Assembly: GCF_008831285.2 (NCBI RefSeq)
Contig: NC_045151.1
Span: 3,591,544 to 3,655,543, forward strand
DNA length: 64,000 nt
DNA from: Nymphaea colorata
Lineage: Eukaryota; Streptophyta; Magnoliopsida; Nymphaeales; Nymphaeaceae
Direction of reading: 5' to 3'
Part shown: positions 43,234 to 55,584 of the stretch, piece by piece
Layout: the number at the start of each line of letters is the position of its first letter
How positions within the stretch are numbered: position 1 is the stretch's first letter
Made by a program: the position numbers and the translations under genes
Notes under the pieces: model-generated
What the model was told of the DNA's origin: nothing
Database searches by the model: none
The model's input: the letters and a program-made list of their open reading frames with translations, nothing else

Positions 43234-45181
43234 TTGTACTGCATTGTGTCAGGTCTTGTTAGGCCTAGCTTCTATTAAGCTTCCAACATGCATTTGGGCA
43301 CCAACTGATCAACCAGGTAAAAGCACGTAAGTTCTGTGTAACCCTGGGCATATGTTAAAGGAAATCAATTTTGTAAACATAAATTTGTCCTGCCTACACA
43401 GAAGTAACATTTATGCATTAAAATTGACATACACCATGAAAGTTATTAAGATTATAAAATGTGGCATTAAACTTGTTAAATTACAAGAGCAATATCAAAT
43501 TTGTTCACATGATGGATACAATACATTGATATATTTATAAGCTCAGTAACAGAATGATACATAAAGAACTAAAATAAACCCATACAAGCTCAAAGTACAT
43601 CCATCTAGACATGGAGTAAGGCACAATGTTTGAAAACTTGCTGAGTTGACTTAGTACTCAGCTGACTCAAACCAAATCGACCTTCCACAGGGTTATTGCA
43701 ATGGCTGGATTAGGAACATCATAACCTCTGAGACCCCTTGTCAACTCATTGACTGGTTGAGTCACTAGTATCACTTGAGTCAGGTGACTTTGCTGACACT
43801 TTGTCTTTTCAAAATATTGGCAAAGTTATGTCAAGACTTGGTTCTCATAGCAGAACACAAGTATAACTTGGTTCTCAGAACACCACAAGTCTTGTGGTGG
43901 CCATACTGTAAAATATTTACAATGGGGTCAGCGCATCAAAGTCTAGCAATACTGATTTAGATCTGCTGGCATTCTTCTTTCTACTGAATGGGCTTCCTAT
44001 GTTGGGATAAATTGCCTTGACTTTCATTTGTTGTGCTCTTTTAAATGGACTTTTTGTTGATCCACCATTTGCTTTAAACATATTAATAGCCTTTTATGTA
44101 TGCACAAACAAAATGATTTCATGCTTGCTCAATGTCAGTAAAGAACCTAAATAATTGATGTACAGTCTATGAGAAATTCCTTTGAGACCCACATGTCAAC
44201 CATTATATTCACTTTTGTTGTCTTCTTTTGCATTTCTCATATATCTAGTTGACATCTCCCTTTTTCTTCTCAGATTATTCCCACAGCAATTCCTCATTAG
44301 GTGAACTACTATTGGACAGTGGGGCCCTTCTTTGATTGTGTGTGCAGATAATGTTAAGCCCTTCTATTTATTTGAGGAAGTTGGAAAGGACATGACACTA
44401 ACATTCCATTAACTGCACAAATCCTGGAATTTGAATTTTTCAACAACAGGATATATGATAATAGGACAATGCAGTTAGTGCTTTTGCAACATGCTTCTGA
44501 TGACGAACTAGAGTCTATCTGGCTGAAAATAGAGTGATGCCATTGTTAAAAGAAAAAGGGGAGGCATTACACCTCTTTAAGTCAATTTTCTTGATGTAAA
44601 GGCTAATCAATTGGAAATATGTTGAAGAGTTATGAATTGTTTGTTCTTAAGTGACACAGATTCGGCAAAATTGCTGCCATACCCGGGTCAGCATGCAAAC
44701 ATGTGGACATGGACACAGCAACACAATTGGAATAGCTTTTGAAAAAACATATTATTTTTTGAACTTTTCTTATTAATTTGAAGCTTTGCATGTTATTTTT
44801 TCATAGTAATTATCTAAAATGTAATTTTTAACTGTTTTGCCTCACCTGTTATGTATTAGTTTTGCATATTTTTTGTGAAAATTTGCACATACATATATAT
44901 ACATGTATCTATACTTTGTTGTATCCCCATAGCCATAAATTTTAAAATTTCTATGTCCACACCCGCTCCTCCATGCCCATGCTAGTATCCATGTGACTTA
45001 GCTCCCGTCTTGATTGATTGTACTAGCTGGAGCTGGCTACCTCTTGTCCACTAAACTAATCATTTCTGACGTGCTTGGTGCTGCTAATATCTGAGGACCA
45101 TAAATAACAAGAAATAGTTTGTGAAAGACTGCTAATCCTGCTTTTCTTCCTATATTGACTTGGTAATCCTTCTATATGCAG
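43234..45181. other. Non-coding; old intron-like sequence
   Basis: No supported gene. It contains CTGACTC-rich motifs at about 43640-43790 and a degenerate region at about 44650-45000, but no termini I can define. The last 60 bases form the intron tail leading into the CYP59 exon at 45182 (TTCTATATGCAG acceptor). Confidence 0.4.
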
Positions 45182-45613
45182 TTCTATTTTACATTGCGTG
45201 ATAACCTTGACTATCTTGATGGAAAGCACACTGTAAGCTTCTTAATGATCCCATTTATGATTCTCTTTTTTTGTTTTCTGGGATCTTCATTGTTTCTAAC
45301 ACTTATATTCCTGCTGGTTTGTTATTTTCAGGATTTTGGAGAAGTAGCAGAAGGTTTTGATACTTTGACAAGAATAAATGAGGTATTTGTTGATGAAAGC
45401 AGCAGGCCATTCAAAAACATTCGGTTTGCTTTCATTTTTTTTTTATTCATGTGGACATTTTAAAGACTCTTTTTCATGTATCTCTCTTGATTTTTGTTTC
45501 ATTGTGGACAACTGAGTCAAACACACATATATACTGGATGACCCATTTGAAAATCCTCCTCAGTTAGCTGAACTATTTCCTCAGCCTCCCCTGAAGGGAG
45601 GCCTCCTGATGAG
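45182..45613 (+). pseudogene. CYP59: CYP59-like fragment B, with unoccupied insertion site
   Basis: Three exons of the cyclophilin domain: FYFTLRDNLDYLDGKHT (45182-45232); DFGEVAEGFDTL to PFKNIR (45332-45423), with Val to Asp at its first codon compared with copy A; and VKHTYILDDPFENPPQLAE (45515-45613). The last one loses a base after CCTCAG and goes out of frame, and its acceptor CAG has become CTG. The intron at 45233-45331 reads TTCATTGTTTCTAACACTT with GTTTC once, the exact pre-insertion form of the site occupied at 27796-38523. Copy B is therefore a decayed duplicate that never received the copia element. Confidence 0.9.
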
Positions 45614-45616
45614 GTA

Positions 45617-46480
45617 TGTAGAAACAAGCACAAGCACCTGTGACTCAGGAAGCTCGTGATCCAGCTAAGTTGCCTTAAAGTGACTGAATTTACCATCCAC
45701 CAGAGAAAGCTCTGCCTTTTCATTTGAAGCTGCTGCAAGGGCATGATTTTTATGATCTAGCACAAGCTGGACACAAGTAATGAGCAACTAGGATGAAAAA
45801 GAGTAGGAACACAAGTTACATAACAAACTGAAAACAGAATTAAGATGTCCCACCTACAAGAAAATGCCAATCATGCAGCTCCTATCCTTGTGCTTGACAG
45901 GCCTACATTGCCACAAAATTTACCTAGAACCAGAACCAACCGCATCACGTTAAAAGCATAAAAATAAATGTGGCAGCTAACATGTGGAATGAAGCATCAT
46001 AGCTCATGAAATCAGACAAGGATACTTTATTCAAAATGAAATTAGATAGTTCAATTTAGCTGATGTGGTTGATGAGATTTTGCATGTTTAGCTACTCCAT
46101 ATTTGGCATTTTCTGCCAATTCTGCTTTTTTCATTTGCACTGCCTCCATATTTGTATCACCTTTGCACTGCTTCCAAATCTGTCATTTTCTGTCCAATTT
46201 TTGTTCTGTTTCTTCTACTGGTAAATATGGTAACTTCAATCAATTACTCATGATTTTATACCTTTAGTATTCTTAATCGATGTTATGGAAGAATAGCTAA
46301 CGTGCATGTTCTATCCATGATGTTCTAGTCAACCGTCTACTTTTCTTTTGCTTTCGGTTTTTGAATGCATCAGCATTATCTAGTGCCTAATGCTCCTGCA
46401 GTATCCTTCACAACTCTAGCCTATATTGGCATGCCATTTTTTGTTTTTTCGTTTGTCAAGTAATGGTGAAATTTCACGAA
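45617..46480. repeat. R-family segment, partial
   Basis: Collinear with about 49970-50790 and 55020-55580. It begins abruptly where CYP59 fragment B stops matching A. On the minus strand about 45655-45740 it holds a diverged copy of the unidentified R exon a (ELSLVDGKFSHFKAT), with a CACAG/GTGC donor-like border at its end. Confidence 0.65.
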
Positions 46481-46489
46481 ACAAACAAC

Positions 46490-46615
46490 ATACCTACAGC
46501 TCTTTATTTGATCACAAAAGAATGATTTACAAAATGTGGAGAAAACCACGGGAGATACAACATGAGGACCTCTAGACAGAAATACTTCGACAGCCAAAAC
46601 ATATGCACACAAAAT
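46490..46615 (-). repeat. Fragment of the MADS-box gene 3' end
   Basis: Closely matches 56755-56880, the 3' untranslated end of the M-type MADS gene, including AATAAA (46503-46508 on the minus strand). The upstream stretch 46385-46490 matches 56600-56755 more loosely. No MADS coding sequence accompanies it. Confidence 0.7.
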
Positions 46616-46915
46616 ACTGGACTCATTTACAACTTGAGTGTTAATTCAAGCTCGGGCTCACTCAAGACAAGCTTACACAGCCGAGTTTGAGTTGAGCCTG
46701 ATTTGGCTCAACTTGTTGTACATCCCTACATAGGACCATGTAGATCCACAGTCGCAGGTCTGTTATATTATGTAATACTAATGTACTTTTAACTCCTATA
46801 TAACGTGTGGTTAAATTGACGTAATTTAATGAATTGTGTGCATCCAAAATTTTGGGCATATGTAACCTCTACAAGGACACTTCACCAACCATCAGACTCA
46901 CCACTCAGAAGGCGT
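46616..46915. other. Decayed hAT-like MITE edge and spacer
   Basis: About 46615-46730 is GAGCTTGAGC-rich and ends TTGTACATCCCTA, the right terminus also seen at 61404-61415. The rest is shared with about 51395-51540 and 61415-61500. No gene. Confidence 0.5.
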
Positions 46916-47090
46916 AAAGTTGAATGGGCGACGTGAGCTTCGAAGCCTGGGAATGAAAAGCTTTTTCTCTCTTGGATTCATGCTCCTCCACCAGATTCAC
47001 TCAACCATCACCAACCACCTTACTCCACACTCTCGGCCTCATTGCAAATCCCAAAATCCTAGGCAACCTTTTTTCCCAAACGATGCAAAG
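46916..47090 (-). repeat. S-family segment, copy 1
   Basis: One of three copies (also 48630-48820 and 61548-61735). The minus strand of the third copy is open for 65 codons (MHRLGKKVAQDFGFNNE, then AKVVGDGRVSL). This may be an exon relic, but it is unidentified. This copy also has a short partial re-duplication at about 47090-47135. Confidence 0.6.
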
Positions 47091-47344
47091 AGTGTAAAGT
47101 TGAATGGGCAACATGAAATTCGAAGCCTGGGAAGACCTTGTGGAGCCATTCAAGAGAAAATTTTGTGCAGTTCTTTTGTCTAATTCAAACATTGTTAACA
47201 CGATGAAAATTACGATCACAGCAATTTTTCTAGTCAATATTGATCACTGATAAAGTGGCCGTGACAATGTCCATGGATTTTAGAATGAATCCATTCTTAC
47301 CTCTTAATTTTTGAATAAACTGGCCTTGAAATGTCCATGAATTC

Positions 47345-47790
47345 AAACATTATTATCACTGATCATTGGCAATGAATCTTGTTCTTCAATTTTAGAATGT
47401 CTTACCTCTTAATCCTTGTCATGATTCTTTTTAGATTCAGAAGGCAACAACCAATAGAATTTCTCTAACTACAACTAATGTCATATGCGGAGCTTTTTTT
47501 TTTTTTCTGCTCACATGCAAAAAACTGATTCAAATCAAAGAAAATAAATATCTAAATGTAGGCATAACTTTGAACATGCTTTCATCTTATTATGGTTCAT
47601 CCCATAAATAGAAAACTTTGGATAGTCTTCTGATAATGCATTTAAGGCCCTTTGAAATGTCTGACACAAATTTTATTTTCTTCTGAATCATCTAAGTGAT
47701 TCCTCGTCTTTTTCTCGAAATTTCAGCACAGAATTTATTATGTTTATCATCGTCATTTTTCAGATATGTGGGATTCCACAAGAAATGCTT
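47345..47790. repeat. Copy of part of the unit-B extension
   Basis: Matches about 26807-26960 and 27150-27400, and about 63180-63440, in the same order but with the intervening piece deleted. Non-coding. Confidence 0.7.
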
Positions 47791-47792
47791 AA

Positions 47793-48840
47793 ATAATGTG
47801 AACATTGCCAACCTACTTGTAAATACTAATTTAGTACCAAACCATGCTTTAATTCTAGTGGCTTTCATAAAAAATATAAAATATTAATATTTTACTATCA
47901 AAATTTTCATATAATAAGAATTGTTTGGTTCTTTTTATATATAAGAAAAGTTTTAACAGAGTTCGAAATATAATTTTTCATACTTTTAATATATGTTAAA
48001 CTAAAATTTATATAATCTACATGTAAATTTTTGAAATTTTAAAAATTTGAGGGGGGTGAGAAAATGTCTACATTGTTTTGGATCTAGATCAAGTTAGACC
48101 AAATCCATGGTATGTTTAAAGTGCTTTAAACGGTTAGGAATGTACACAAAGGCATGGCTCAAGTCACATATTGCTCGGCTCTAGCTTGAATTGAGCTTTA
48201 TGAGGTGAACTCAAAGCTCAACTTGGTAATCCGAGTCTGAGCTCGAGCTCGACTCGGTCAACTTGGTAATGAGTCTGAGCCTGAGCGAGCTTGGTAAACC
48301 GAGTCTAAGCTTAATTTTGACTTGTTTAAGCTTATGTCACTTTATTCATTTTTTTCTTCAAATGAAAATGGAAACGATAAAAATTGTGTTAAAATTCATA
48401 AAAATTATCAACATACCTCTAAAAATTAATAAACAAGAAAGATACGAACTGAGTTGAGCTTAAATGAGTCGAGCTCATGTTATCGAACTGGACTCATTTA
48501 CAATTTGAGTGTTAATTCAAGCTTGGCTCGCTCGGCTTACAACGGCGAAGCTTGAATTGAGCCCGAATTGGACATGGGTAACCTCTACATGGACACTTCA
48601 CCTACCATCCGACTCACCACTCAGACAGTATAAAGTTGAATGGCCGACATCAGCTTTGAAGCATGGGAATGAAAAGCTTTTTCTTTCTTGGATTCATGCT
48701 CCTCCGCCAGACTCACTCTACCATCACCAACCACCTTAGCTTCTACTGCCACACTCTCGGCCTCATTGCAAATCGCAAAATCCTAGGCAACCTTTTTTCC
48801 AAAACGATGCATGGCTTGTTGAGTGCAAGAACTAAAATAA
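47793..48840. repeat. Q duplication, copy 1
   Basis: Collinear with about 60287-61740. It lacks the 405-bp hAT MITE present in the second copy (empty site near 48125-48140: TTTAAACGGTTAGG). It includes a GAGCTCGAGC-rich MITE-like segment (48136 onward) and S-family copy 2 (48630-48820). Confidence 0.75.
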
Positions 48841-50785
48841 TGGACATGTCATTAAAATTTTGTGCAGTCCAATATCACATATTCCTGCTAAATATTCATT
48901 CTGCCCATGAAGAGAATGACGACAGGAAAAGTTCTTTATCTGGGCAGAAGATGGTGCATTTGTCCTTTCGACAAACCATTACAACTTGAACATGGTCCAT
49001 GGCCATCTAGAAAACCAACTTGCCAATGTTTCTTAATTTGTTTGTATAAGACTAAACCTGAGGACAGACATCCTTTCATAAGCAAAATAAGATGAAATTT
49101 TGCAGTAAAAAGAGATGCGTCATAAAAGATTGTGCATGCATGGGAAACAAACGAGTGAAACAGGGGACATAGGCAAACTATAAACAACTGGTCATGGACA
49201 GCAGGACCCAGACGTCTAGAGTGCCACCATCAAGGCTGATGACGTCAAATTAAGATGACCTCTGCAGCCTCTTGCACCCACCAGTCCACCAGCACTGCCA
49301 CATTCATATAAAAGGTAAAGCAGGAGGTAAGAAAATTGAACTCTCTGCAGTAACATTGCACAAGGCATGTAAAAAATATTTCAAATAGTTAAGCAATTAA
49401 CTAGAAATTACTACCTTGAATAGCAGGTTTATATAGAAATCAATCATCAAAGTGAGTTTTTCTTCATTTTCATTGAGCTGATACAATATCCACCTGAAAA
49501 GAATTAAGGCTTTTAAAAGTAAAAATGCCACCTCAAAACATGTGCATCATCCTTAGAACTGGAAAAAAGAAGTGTATAGAGAGAAAAAGGAGGAACACGA
49601 CAAAAGGAGGTGTTTCTGAGGTTCCGAAGTACATTGCCTGGACACCACTGCCTAAAGTGATTAGTTAGACAGGAAGGGAATAAAAGTGGAATTAGAACTA
49701 GAAATCCAAATTAAATAATCACTGCAGATCAACATAACAGGTACTTAAACTTTGCATAGTAGAATCAATTCTAGATCCAAGAAAATTTCAAAAACCAGGG
49801 ACAAAACACTGCAAAAATTGTTACCTATAAGCAGGTCATTAAGAATAAACTGTTCGACAAAGAAACGAGCACTTATGCCAATAAAAAGAGAGAAAATATC
49901 AGAAAGTGACTGAAGCAACTAACTACATTATGGATCAACAAACTCAAAACTAGGATAACATATGTGATGCAGTAATCTCATGATCCTGCTGACTTGCCAT
50001 AAAGCGACCGAATTTACCATCCACCAGAGCAAGTTCTGTCTTTTGAGCCTGCTGCAAAGGCATCTAGCACAATAGCATCAAGCTCGACACAAGAAATGAA
50101 CAGGTAACAGGAAAAAAGGTACCATAACCAGTTATTTAACAAACTAAAAAAGAAACTAAGAGGATTTCCTGCATACTCGAGAATGGCATTCATGCAGCTC
50201 CTATCCTTGTGCCGAGAAAAATATTGACAGGCCTACATTGACATAAAATTTGCCTAGAACCAAAGGAAAGTGAACCTAGATCATCATGTGAAAACCATAA
50301 AAAGAAATCGAGCAACTAACGTGTGGAATGAACATGGCTCATGAAATCAGATCAGGATACTTTATTCAAACAGAAATCAGATAGTCCTCCAATTTTGCTG
50401 ATGTGGTTTGATGTGATTTTGCGTGTTTAGCTACTCTGTATTTCTCAATTTCTGTCTAAATCTGCTTCCTATATTTGCACTGCCTCCATATTATTTTCAC
50501 CTATGCACTGTCCCCAATACTCTTGCCATTTTTTGTCCAATTTTTCTTCTGTTTCTTCTACTGGTAAATATGGTTAGTTCACTCAATTACTTCTGATTTT
50601 ATACCTTTCGTATTCTTGATGGATGTTATCGAATAATTATCATTAGTATAGCTAATTATGCATGTTCTTTCTGTGATTTTCTTAGAGTCAATATGTACTT
50701 TTCTTGTGCTTTAGTTTTTTGAATGCTTAATCGCAACTGCTTCCCTTGCAAACTCCATCAGCATTATCTAGTTCTGCAGTACCCT
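48841..50785 (-). repeat. R-family duplication, copy R1 (most complete)
   Basis: The block is repeated in part at 50786-51360, 51366-52535, 54194-55580, 55585-56360 and 61740-61935. Read on the minus strand it looks like the 3' portion of a spliced gene followed by its untranslated tail (48841-49215). The conserved plus-strand frames in it (for example near 48907) are by-products. Confidence 0.75.
49216..50051 (-). pseudogene. Unidentified gene, 3' exon chain in R1
   Basis: I do not recognise this protein. Four exon-like pieces on the minus strand: a (about 49965-50051), QAQKTELALVDGKFGRFM; b (49825-49871), ARFFVEQFILNDLLI between ATAAG and GTAACA; d (49415-49493), WILYQLNENEEKLTLMIDF and onward, between TTTTCAG and GTAGTA; e (49216-49344), RVQFSYLLLYLLYECG then ARGCRGHLNL, after CTGCAG and ending in TAG. 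Exons d and e join in phase 0 across a 70-bp gap. The phase from b to d does not fit, so a piece between them is missing or unrecognised; SGVQAMYFGTS near 49630-49660 is a candidate. Exon d stays open in the copies at about 52.2 kb and 54.5 kb. There is no start exon here, so this is probably a truncated pseudogene. Confidence 0.5.
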
Positions 50786-51360
50786 TCCCACCCACCATCT
50801 GTGCCAGATTTATATAACAGGTAAAGCAGGAGGCAAGAAGATTGAACTCTCTACAGTACCAGTGTACATGGCATGTAAGAACATTTTAAATGGCTAAGCA
50901 ACTAATTAGAAGCTACTATCCTGAATAGCAGGTTTTTATTTAAATCAAACACAAAAGTGCCTTTTTCTACATTTTCATTTGGATGATATAGTATCCACTG
51001 AAGGGAATTAGGGCTATTAAAAGTAAAAATGCCACCTCAAAAGTAGTACAACATTGTCAGCACAGGAAAAAGAAGTGTACAAGGAATAAGAAAGAGGAAC
51101 AAGACAAGATGAGGTGCCTCTGAGGTTCCAAAGTACGTTGTCATGACACAATTACCTAAAGTGATTTGTTACAAAGGAAGAGTATAAAAATGAAATTATA
51201 ACTACACATCTAAAAGAAAATAACAACAGCAGGTCAACATAATAGTACTTAATCTATGCAGAATGGAATCGGTTTTAGATCCAAGAAAATTTCAAAAACC
51301 AGAAAATAAAATACTGCAAAAACTGTAACATACAAGAAAGTCAATAAGAATAAAGCATTC
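50786..51360 (-). repeat. R-family partial copy, strongly diverged
   Basis: Matches about 49300-49860 of R1 with many changes. The exon d equivalent (about 50920-50995, minus) still reads open (WILYHPNENVEKGTF) but is altered, and its donor is changed. Non-coding otherwise. Confidence 0.6.
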
Positions 51361-51365
51361 TAGTC

Positions 51366-52535
51366 ATGAATTGAGCCCGATTTGGTTCAACTTGTTGTGC
51401 ATCCCTACATAGGACCGTGTAGATGCACTGTGGCAGGTCTGTTAAATTTTTCTGTACTAATGTACTTTTAAATCCTATATAACGTGCGGTTAAAATTGAC
51501 CTGATTTTTTGTGTATCCAAAATTTTGGGCATGGGCAACCACTACAAGGACACCTCAACTACCATCAGACTCACCACTCAGAGAGCATGATTTGTTAAGT
51601 GCTAAAACATAAAAATAATGGACATGTCATTATGCTTACAATTCCAAGAGGAAATTTTGTGCAGTCCAATATCACATATTCCTGCTAAATATTCATTCTG
51701 CCCATGAAGAGAATGACGACAGGAAAAGTTCATTATCTGGGCAGAAGATGGTGCATTTGTCCTTTTGACAAAGCATTACAACTTGAACATGGTCCATGGC
51801 CATCTAGAAAACCAACTTGCCAATGTTTCTTAATTTGTTTGTATAAGACTAAACCTGAGGACAGACATCCTTTCATAGGCAAAATAAGATGAAATTTTGC
51901 AGTAAAAAGAGATGCGCCATAAAAGATTGTGCATGCATGGGAAACAAACGAGTGAAACAGGGGACATAGGCAAACTATAAACAACTGGTCATGGACAGCA
52001 GGACCCAGACGTTTAGAGTGCCACCATCAAGGCTGATGACGTCAAATTAAGATGACCTCTGCAGCCTCTTGCACCCACCAGTCCACCAGCACTGCCACAT
52101 TCATATAATAGGTAAACCAGGATGTAAGAAAATGGAACTCTCTCCAGTAACATTGCTCAAGGCATGTAAAAAATATGTCAAATGGTTGAGATTAACTAGA
52201 AACTATTACCTTGAATAGCAGGTTTATATATAAGTCAATCATCAAAGTGAGTTTTTTTCCCATTTTCATTGAGCTGATACAACATCCACCTGAAAGGAAT
52301 TAAGGATTTTAAAAGTAAAATGCCACCTCAAAAGATGTACATCATCCTTAGAACAGGAAAAAAGAAGTATATAGAGAGAAAAAAGAGGAACACGACAAAA
52401 TGAGGTGTCTCTGAGGTTCCAAAGTACATTGCCTGGACACCACTACTAAAGCGATTTGTTACATAGGAAGGCAATAAAAGTGGAATTAGAACTAGAAATC
52501 TAAAGTAAACAACCACAGCAGATCAAAATAGTTGT
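51366..52535 (-). repeat. R-family copy R2
   Basis: Close to R1 over 51600-52530 and to R4 over 51410-52190. Exon e stop is TAA here. Exon d is intact and open (WMLYQLNENGKKLTLM). The copy stops where the P duplication begins. Confidence 0.75.
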
Positions 52536-52559
52536 TTTATGAGCTTCAAAGAATAGGTC

Positions 52560-54040
52560 ACCCAAAAATTGAAAAAAAAACTGCAAAAAAAACCTGCCTT
52601 GTTAAAGAAAAACATATTTTAAACACATTTTCTCGCATTTTCTGGTGTTTTTTCACATTTTTATAACTGAATTCTTATTTTCGTACTTTACTCATTTTAC
52701 TTTTAGATTTGTTTTCTAAATTTTTGAAATTTGCCGAGATTTTCCCAAGACTTTAAACTTTACTATACCTAAGAAAAACCTCACTGTATAATGATATTTA
52801 TGACCATGCATAGACTTGTTGATGTTAGTGAAATTGCTTCTTTAGGTAGAAGCAAACACATAAGCATTTCAAATGATCAAAGTATAAATTGTTTTTACCA
52901 AATTATGCATTAGAAAAAAGGCCCTTCATTCCTTGGAGCATGAAAATTCTGTTTCTGGGATAAGGGCTACCAGTGACTTATGTCTGTGGGTTTGGCAAAC
53001 CCGTACTCTGTTTGGGTCCAGTTTTGCAATTCCATTAAGGCTTTTATGGACCTTTATGGACCTGAAAGTAGACCTTCCTTTAATTCAGGTGCAGCAATAA
53101 TCATGGTCACATGCATGGTATAGTTATACCAAGAATCCTGCATCTAGTGTTCGGTGTAAGTCAAAGTCAGTTAATCATTATACAGTTGTATTACATAATG
53201 GAGACGGCCCATCAAGTTATGTTGAGTAGATAGCTCACAAACTTGAGACCAATTTGAAGTTTGATACCTAAGTACAGTAGTTAGTAGATTTAGAGATAGA
53301 TACTGAACTCCCTTTGAGAAGCTAAACTGCCTCCTATGGGGGCCTAAATTCTACGGTGTCATGTGAATGAGACATTGGTTTGCATTTATATGTCGTGCAG
53401 ATGGGTGTGAAACTGTTGTGGAACAATGAGACAATATGTTAACTTTTGGGGACTTTTAGATGGTAAAGTAGTTCTTTAAAATAGGGAGCTCATCCAATAT
53501 CTACATTTCTCATGTTTTTCAAATGTAATCCTGTTTTCCTGAAATGCAACTTTCCTGTATGCCATCATTTTTTGCAATTGTTGCTGCATTACAGGGAGCA
53601 AGCACGTCTTTTATGCATAGATCCAGAAATGCTAATCTTTTCTGGAAGTGCCTAGGTTTCATATCTTTTCTCAAAAATTCTAGAAGTTCCAGTTACTTAG
53701 TTTTGTCAGAATATTGGAAGTTTTTGTAACAATAGTTAATGAAGGACCCAATGATCCTTTTCACCAGAATTTTTAACTTCTCGTCTGCTCAACACAGGAT
53801 CAAATACTACAATAGTTGCCTTTTCCATACAGTCCATAAGTATTTTACTGCTCAAACTGGTGATCCATCAGGAAAAGGCACTGGAGGTGATTCCATTTAC
53901 AAGTAAGGAAAAATAACTGAATTTCCGTTTACGTCTGGCTAATCTAGATGGGAAGATATCTCTGAATCATTTTAATATATATCAGGCTTTAGGACTCTGA
54001 CCATTGAAAAACCATTGCAACTGACTCAGTACCAAAATTG
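52560..54040. repeat. P duplication, copy 1
   Basis: Collinear with about 58935-60150, about 90% alike by eye. It carries a CYP59 exon (53798-53902). The second copy is missing about 200 bp directly before that exon. Confidence 0.8.
53798..53902 (+). pseudogene. CYP59: CYP59-like early cyclophilin exon, isolated copy
   Basis: The exon reads [12 protein letters not shown], then [20 protein letters not shown], with acceptor AACACAG and donor GTAAGG. It has no stop. It matches the CYP59 cyclophilin domain before the FYFTLRD exon, although N-G-C is N-S-C here and Q-K-D is H-K-Y. On the same strand it lies about 8 kb downstream of exons that should follow it, so the gene order is broken. Upstream, GEQAR-like sequence at about 53596-53612 may be a further relic of the next exon. 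Confidence 0.85.
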
Positions 54041-54193
54041 ACATGAGTAACCACTTGTAGGCATAGACAAAAAACTATATATGTTTATTGACGTGAAGTT
54101 GATTTCACGTCACCTAGCTGAAAGAAAACTTCTCTCTTTCGCATGGATTGGTTGGGTTTAGCTATATGTTTGATCATTCCACATTTGATCTGC

Positions 54194-55580
54194 ATGGGAA
54201 ACAAACGAGTGAAACAGGGGATATAGACAAACTATAAACAACTGGTCATCGACAGCAGGACCCAGACCTCTGGAATGCCACCATCAAGGCTGATGACGTC
54301 AAATTAAGATGAGCTCTGCAGCCTCTAGTACCCACCAGTCCACCAGCACTGCCACATTCATATAATAGATAAAGCAGGAGGTAAGACAGTTGAACTCTCT
54401 GCAGTGACATTGCACAAGGCATGTAAAAAATATTTCAAATGGTTGAGCAATTAACTAAAACCCATTACCTTTAATAGCTGGTTTATATATAAGTCAATCA
54501 TCAAAGTGAGTTTTTCTTCATTTTCATTGAGCTGATACAATATCCACCTGAAAGGAATTAAGGATTTTAAAAGCTAAAATGCCACCTCAGAACGTGTACA
54601 TCATCCTTAGAACAGGAAAAAAGAAGTATATAGAGAGAAAAAAGAGGAACACGACGAAATGAGGTGTCTCTGAGGTTTCGAAGTACATTGCCTGGACACC
54701 ACTGCCTAAAGCGATTTGTTACACAGGAAGACAATAAAAGTGGAATTAGAACTAGAAATCTGAAGTAAATAACCACAACAGATCAACATAGCAGATTATT
54801 TTTGCAGATTAAAATCAGTTTTAGATTCCAGAAAAATTAAAAAACCAGAGGAGGAAACACTGCAAAAACTGTTACCTAAAAGCAGGCCATTAAGAATAAA
54901 CTGCTCCACAGAGAAACGAGAACTTATGCCAATAAAAAGAGAGAAAAAAACGCAGAAAGTGACTAAAGCAGCTAACTATATAATGGATCAACAAACCCGA
55001 AACTAGGATGGCATCTGTGACGCAGTAAGCTCAGGATCCTGCTGACTTGCCGTAAAGCAACTAAATTTACCATCCACCAGAGCAAGTTGTGTCTCTTTAA
55101 CTTCAGTCTGCTGCAAAGGCATCTAGCGGACTAGCACAACAGCATCAATCTTGACACAAATAATGGGCAGCCAACATCAAAAATAGTACCACAACCGGTC
55201 ATATAACAAACTAAAAAAGGAACTAAGAGGATTTCCTGCCTACACGAAAATGAAACTCATGCTGCTCCTATCTATGTGAGAAGAAAAGTAATGACAGACC
55301 AACATTGCCATAAAATTTGCCTAAAACCAGAGGAAATTGAACCAATAGCATCACGTTAAAACCATAAAAAGAAATCGAGCAATAGACGTGTGGAATGAAC
55401 TTGGCTTATGAAATCAGATAAGGACACTTTATTCAAAATGAAATCACATTGACGTCCAATTTTCGTTGATGTGGTTGATGTGATTTTGCACGTTTAGCTA
55501 CAACATATTTTTTTCTTTTTCTGTTCTGCTTCCTGCAATTGCACTGCCTCCATATTCTTTTCACCTTCAGCTCCATCACC
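54194..55580 (-). repeat. R-family copy R3
   Basis: Matches R1 over about 49140-50480. Exon d is open (WILYQLNENEEKLTLM), exon b is open (SRFSVEQFILNGLLL, about 54870-54920), and exon a is open (about 55020-55110, QLALVDGKFSCF). The exon e stop is lost by substitution. Confidence 0.75.
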
Positions 55581-55584
55581 GTTT

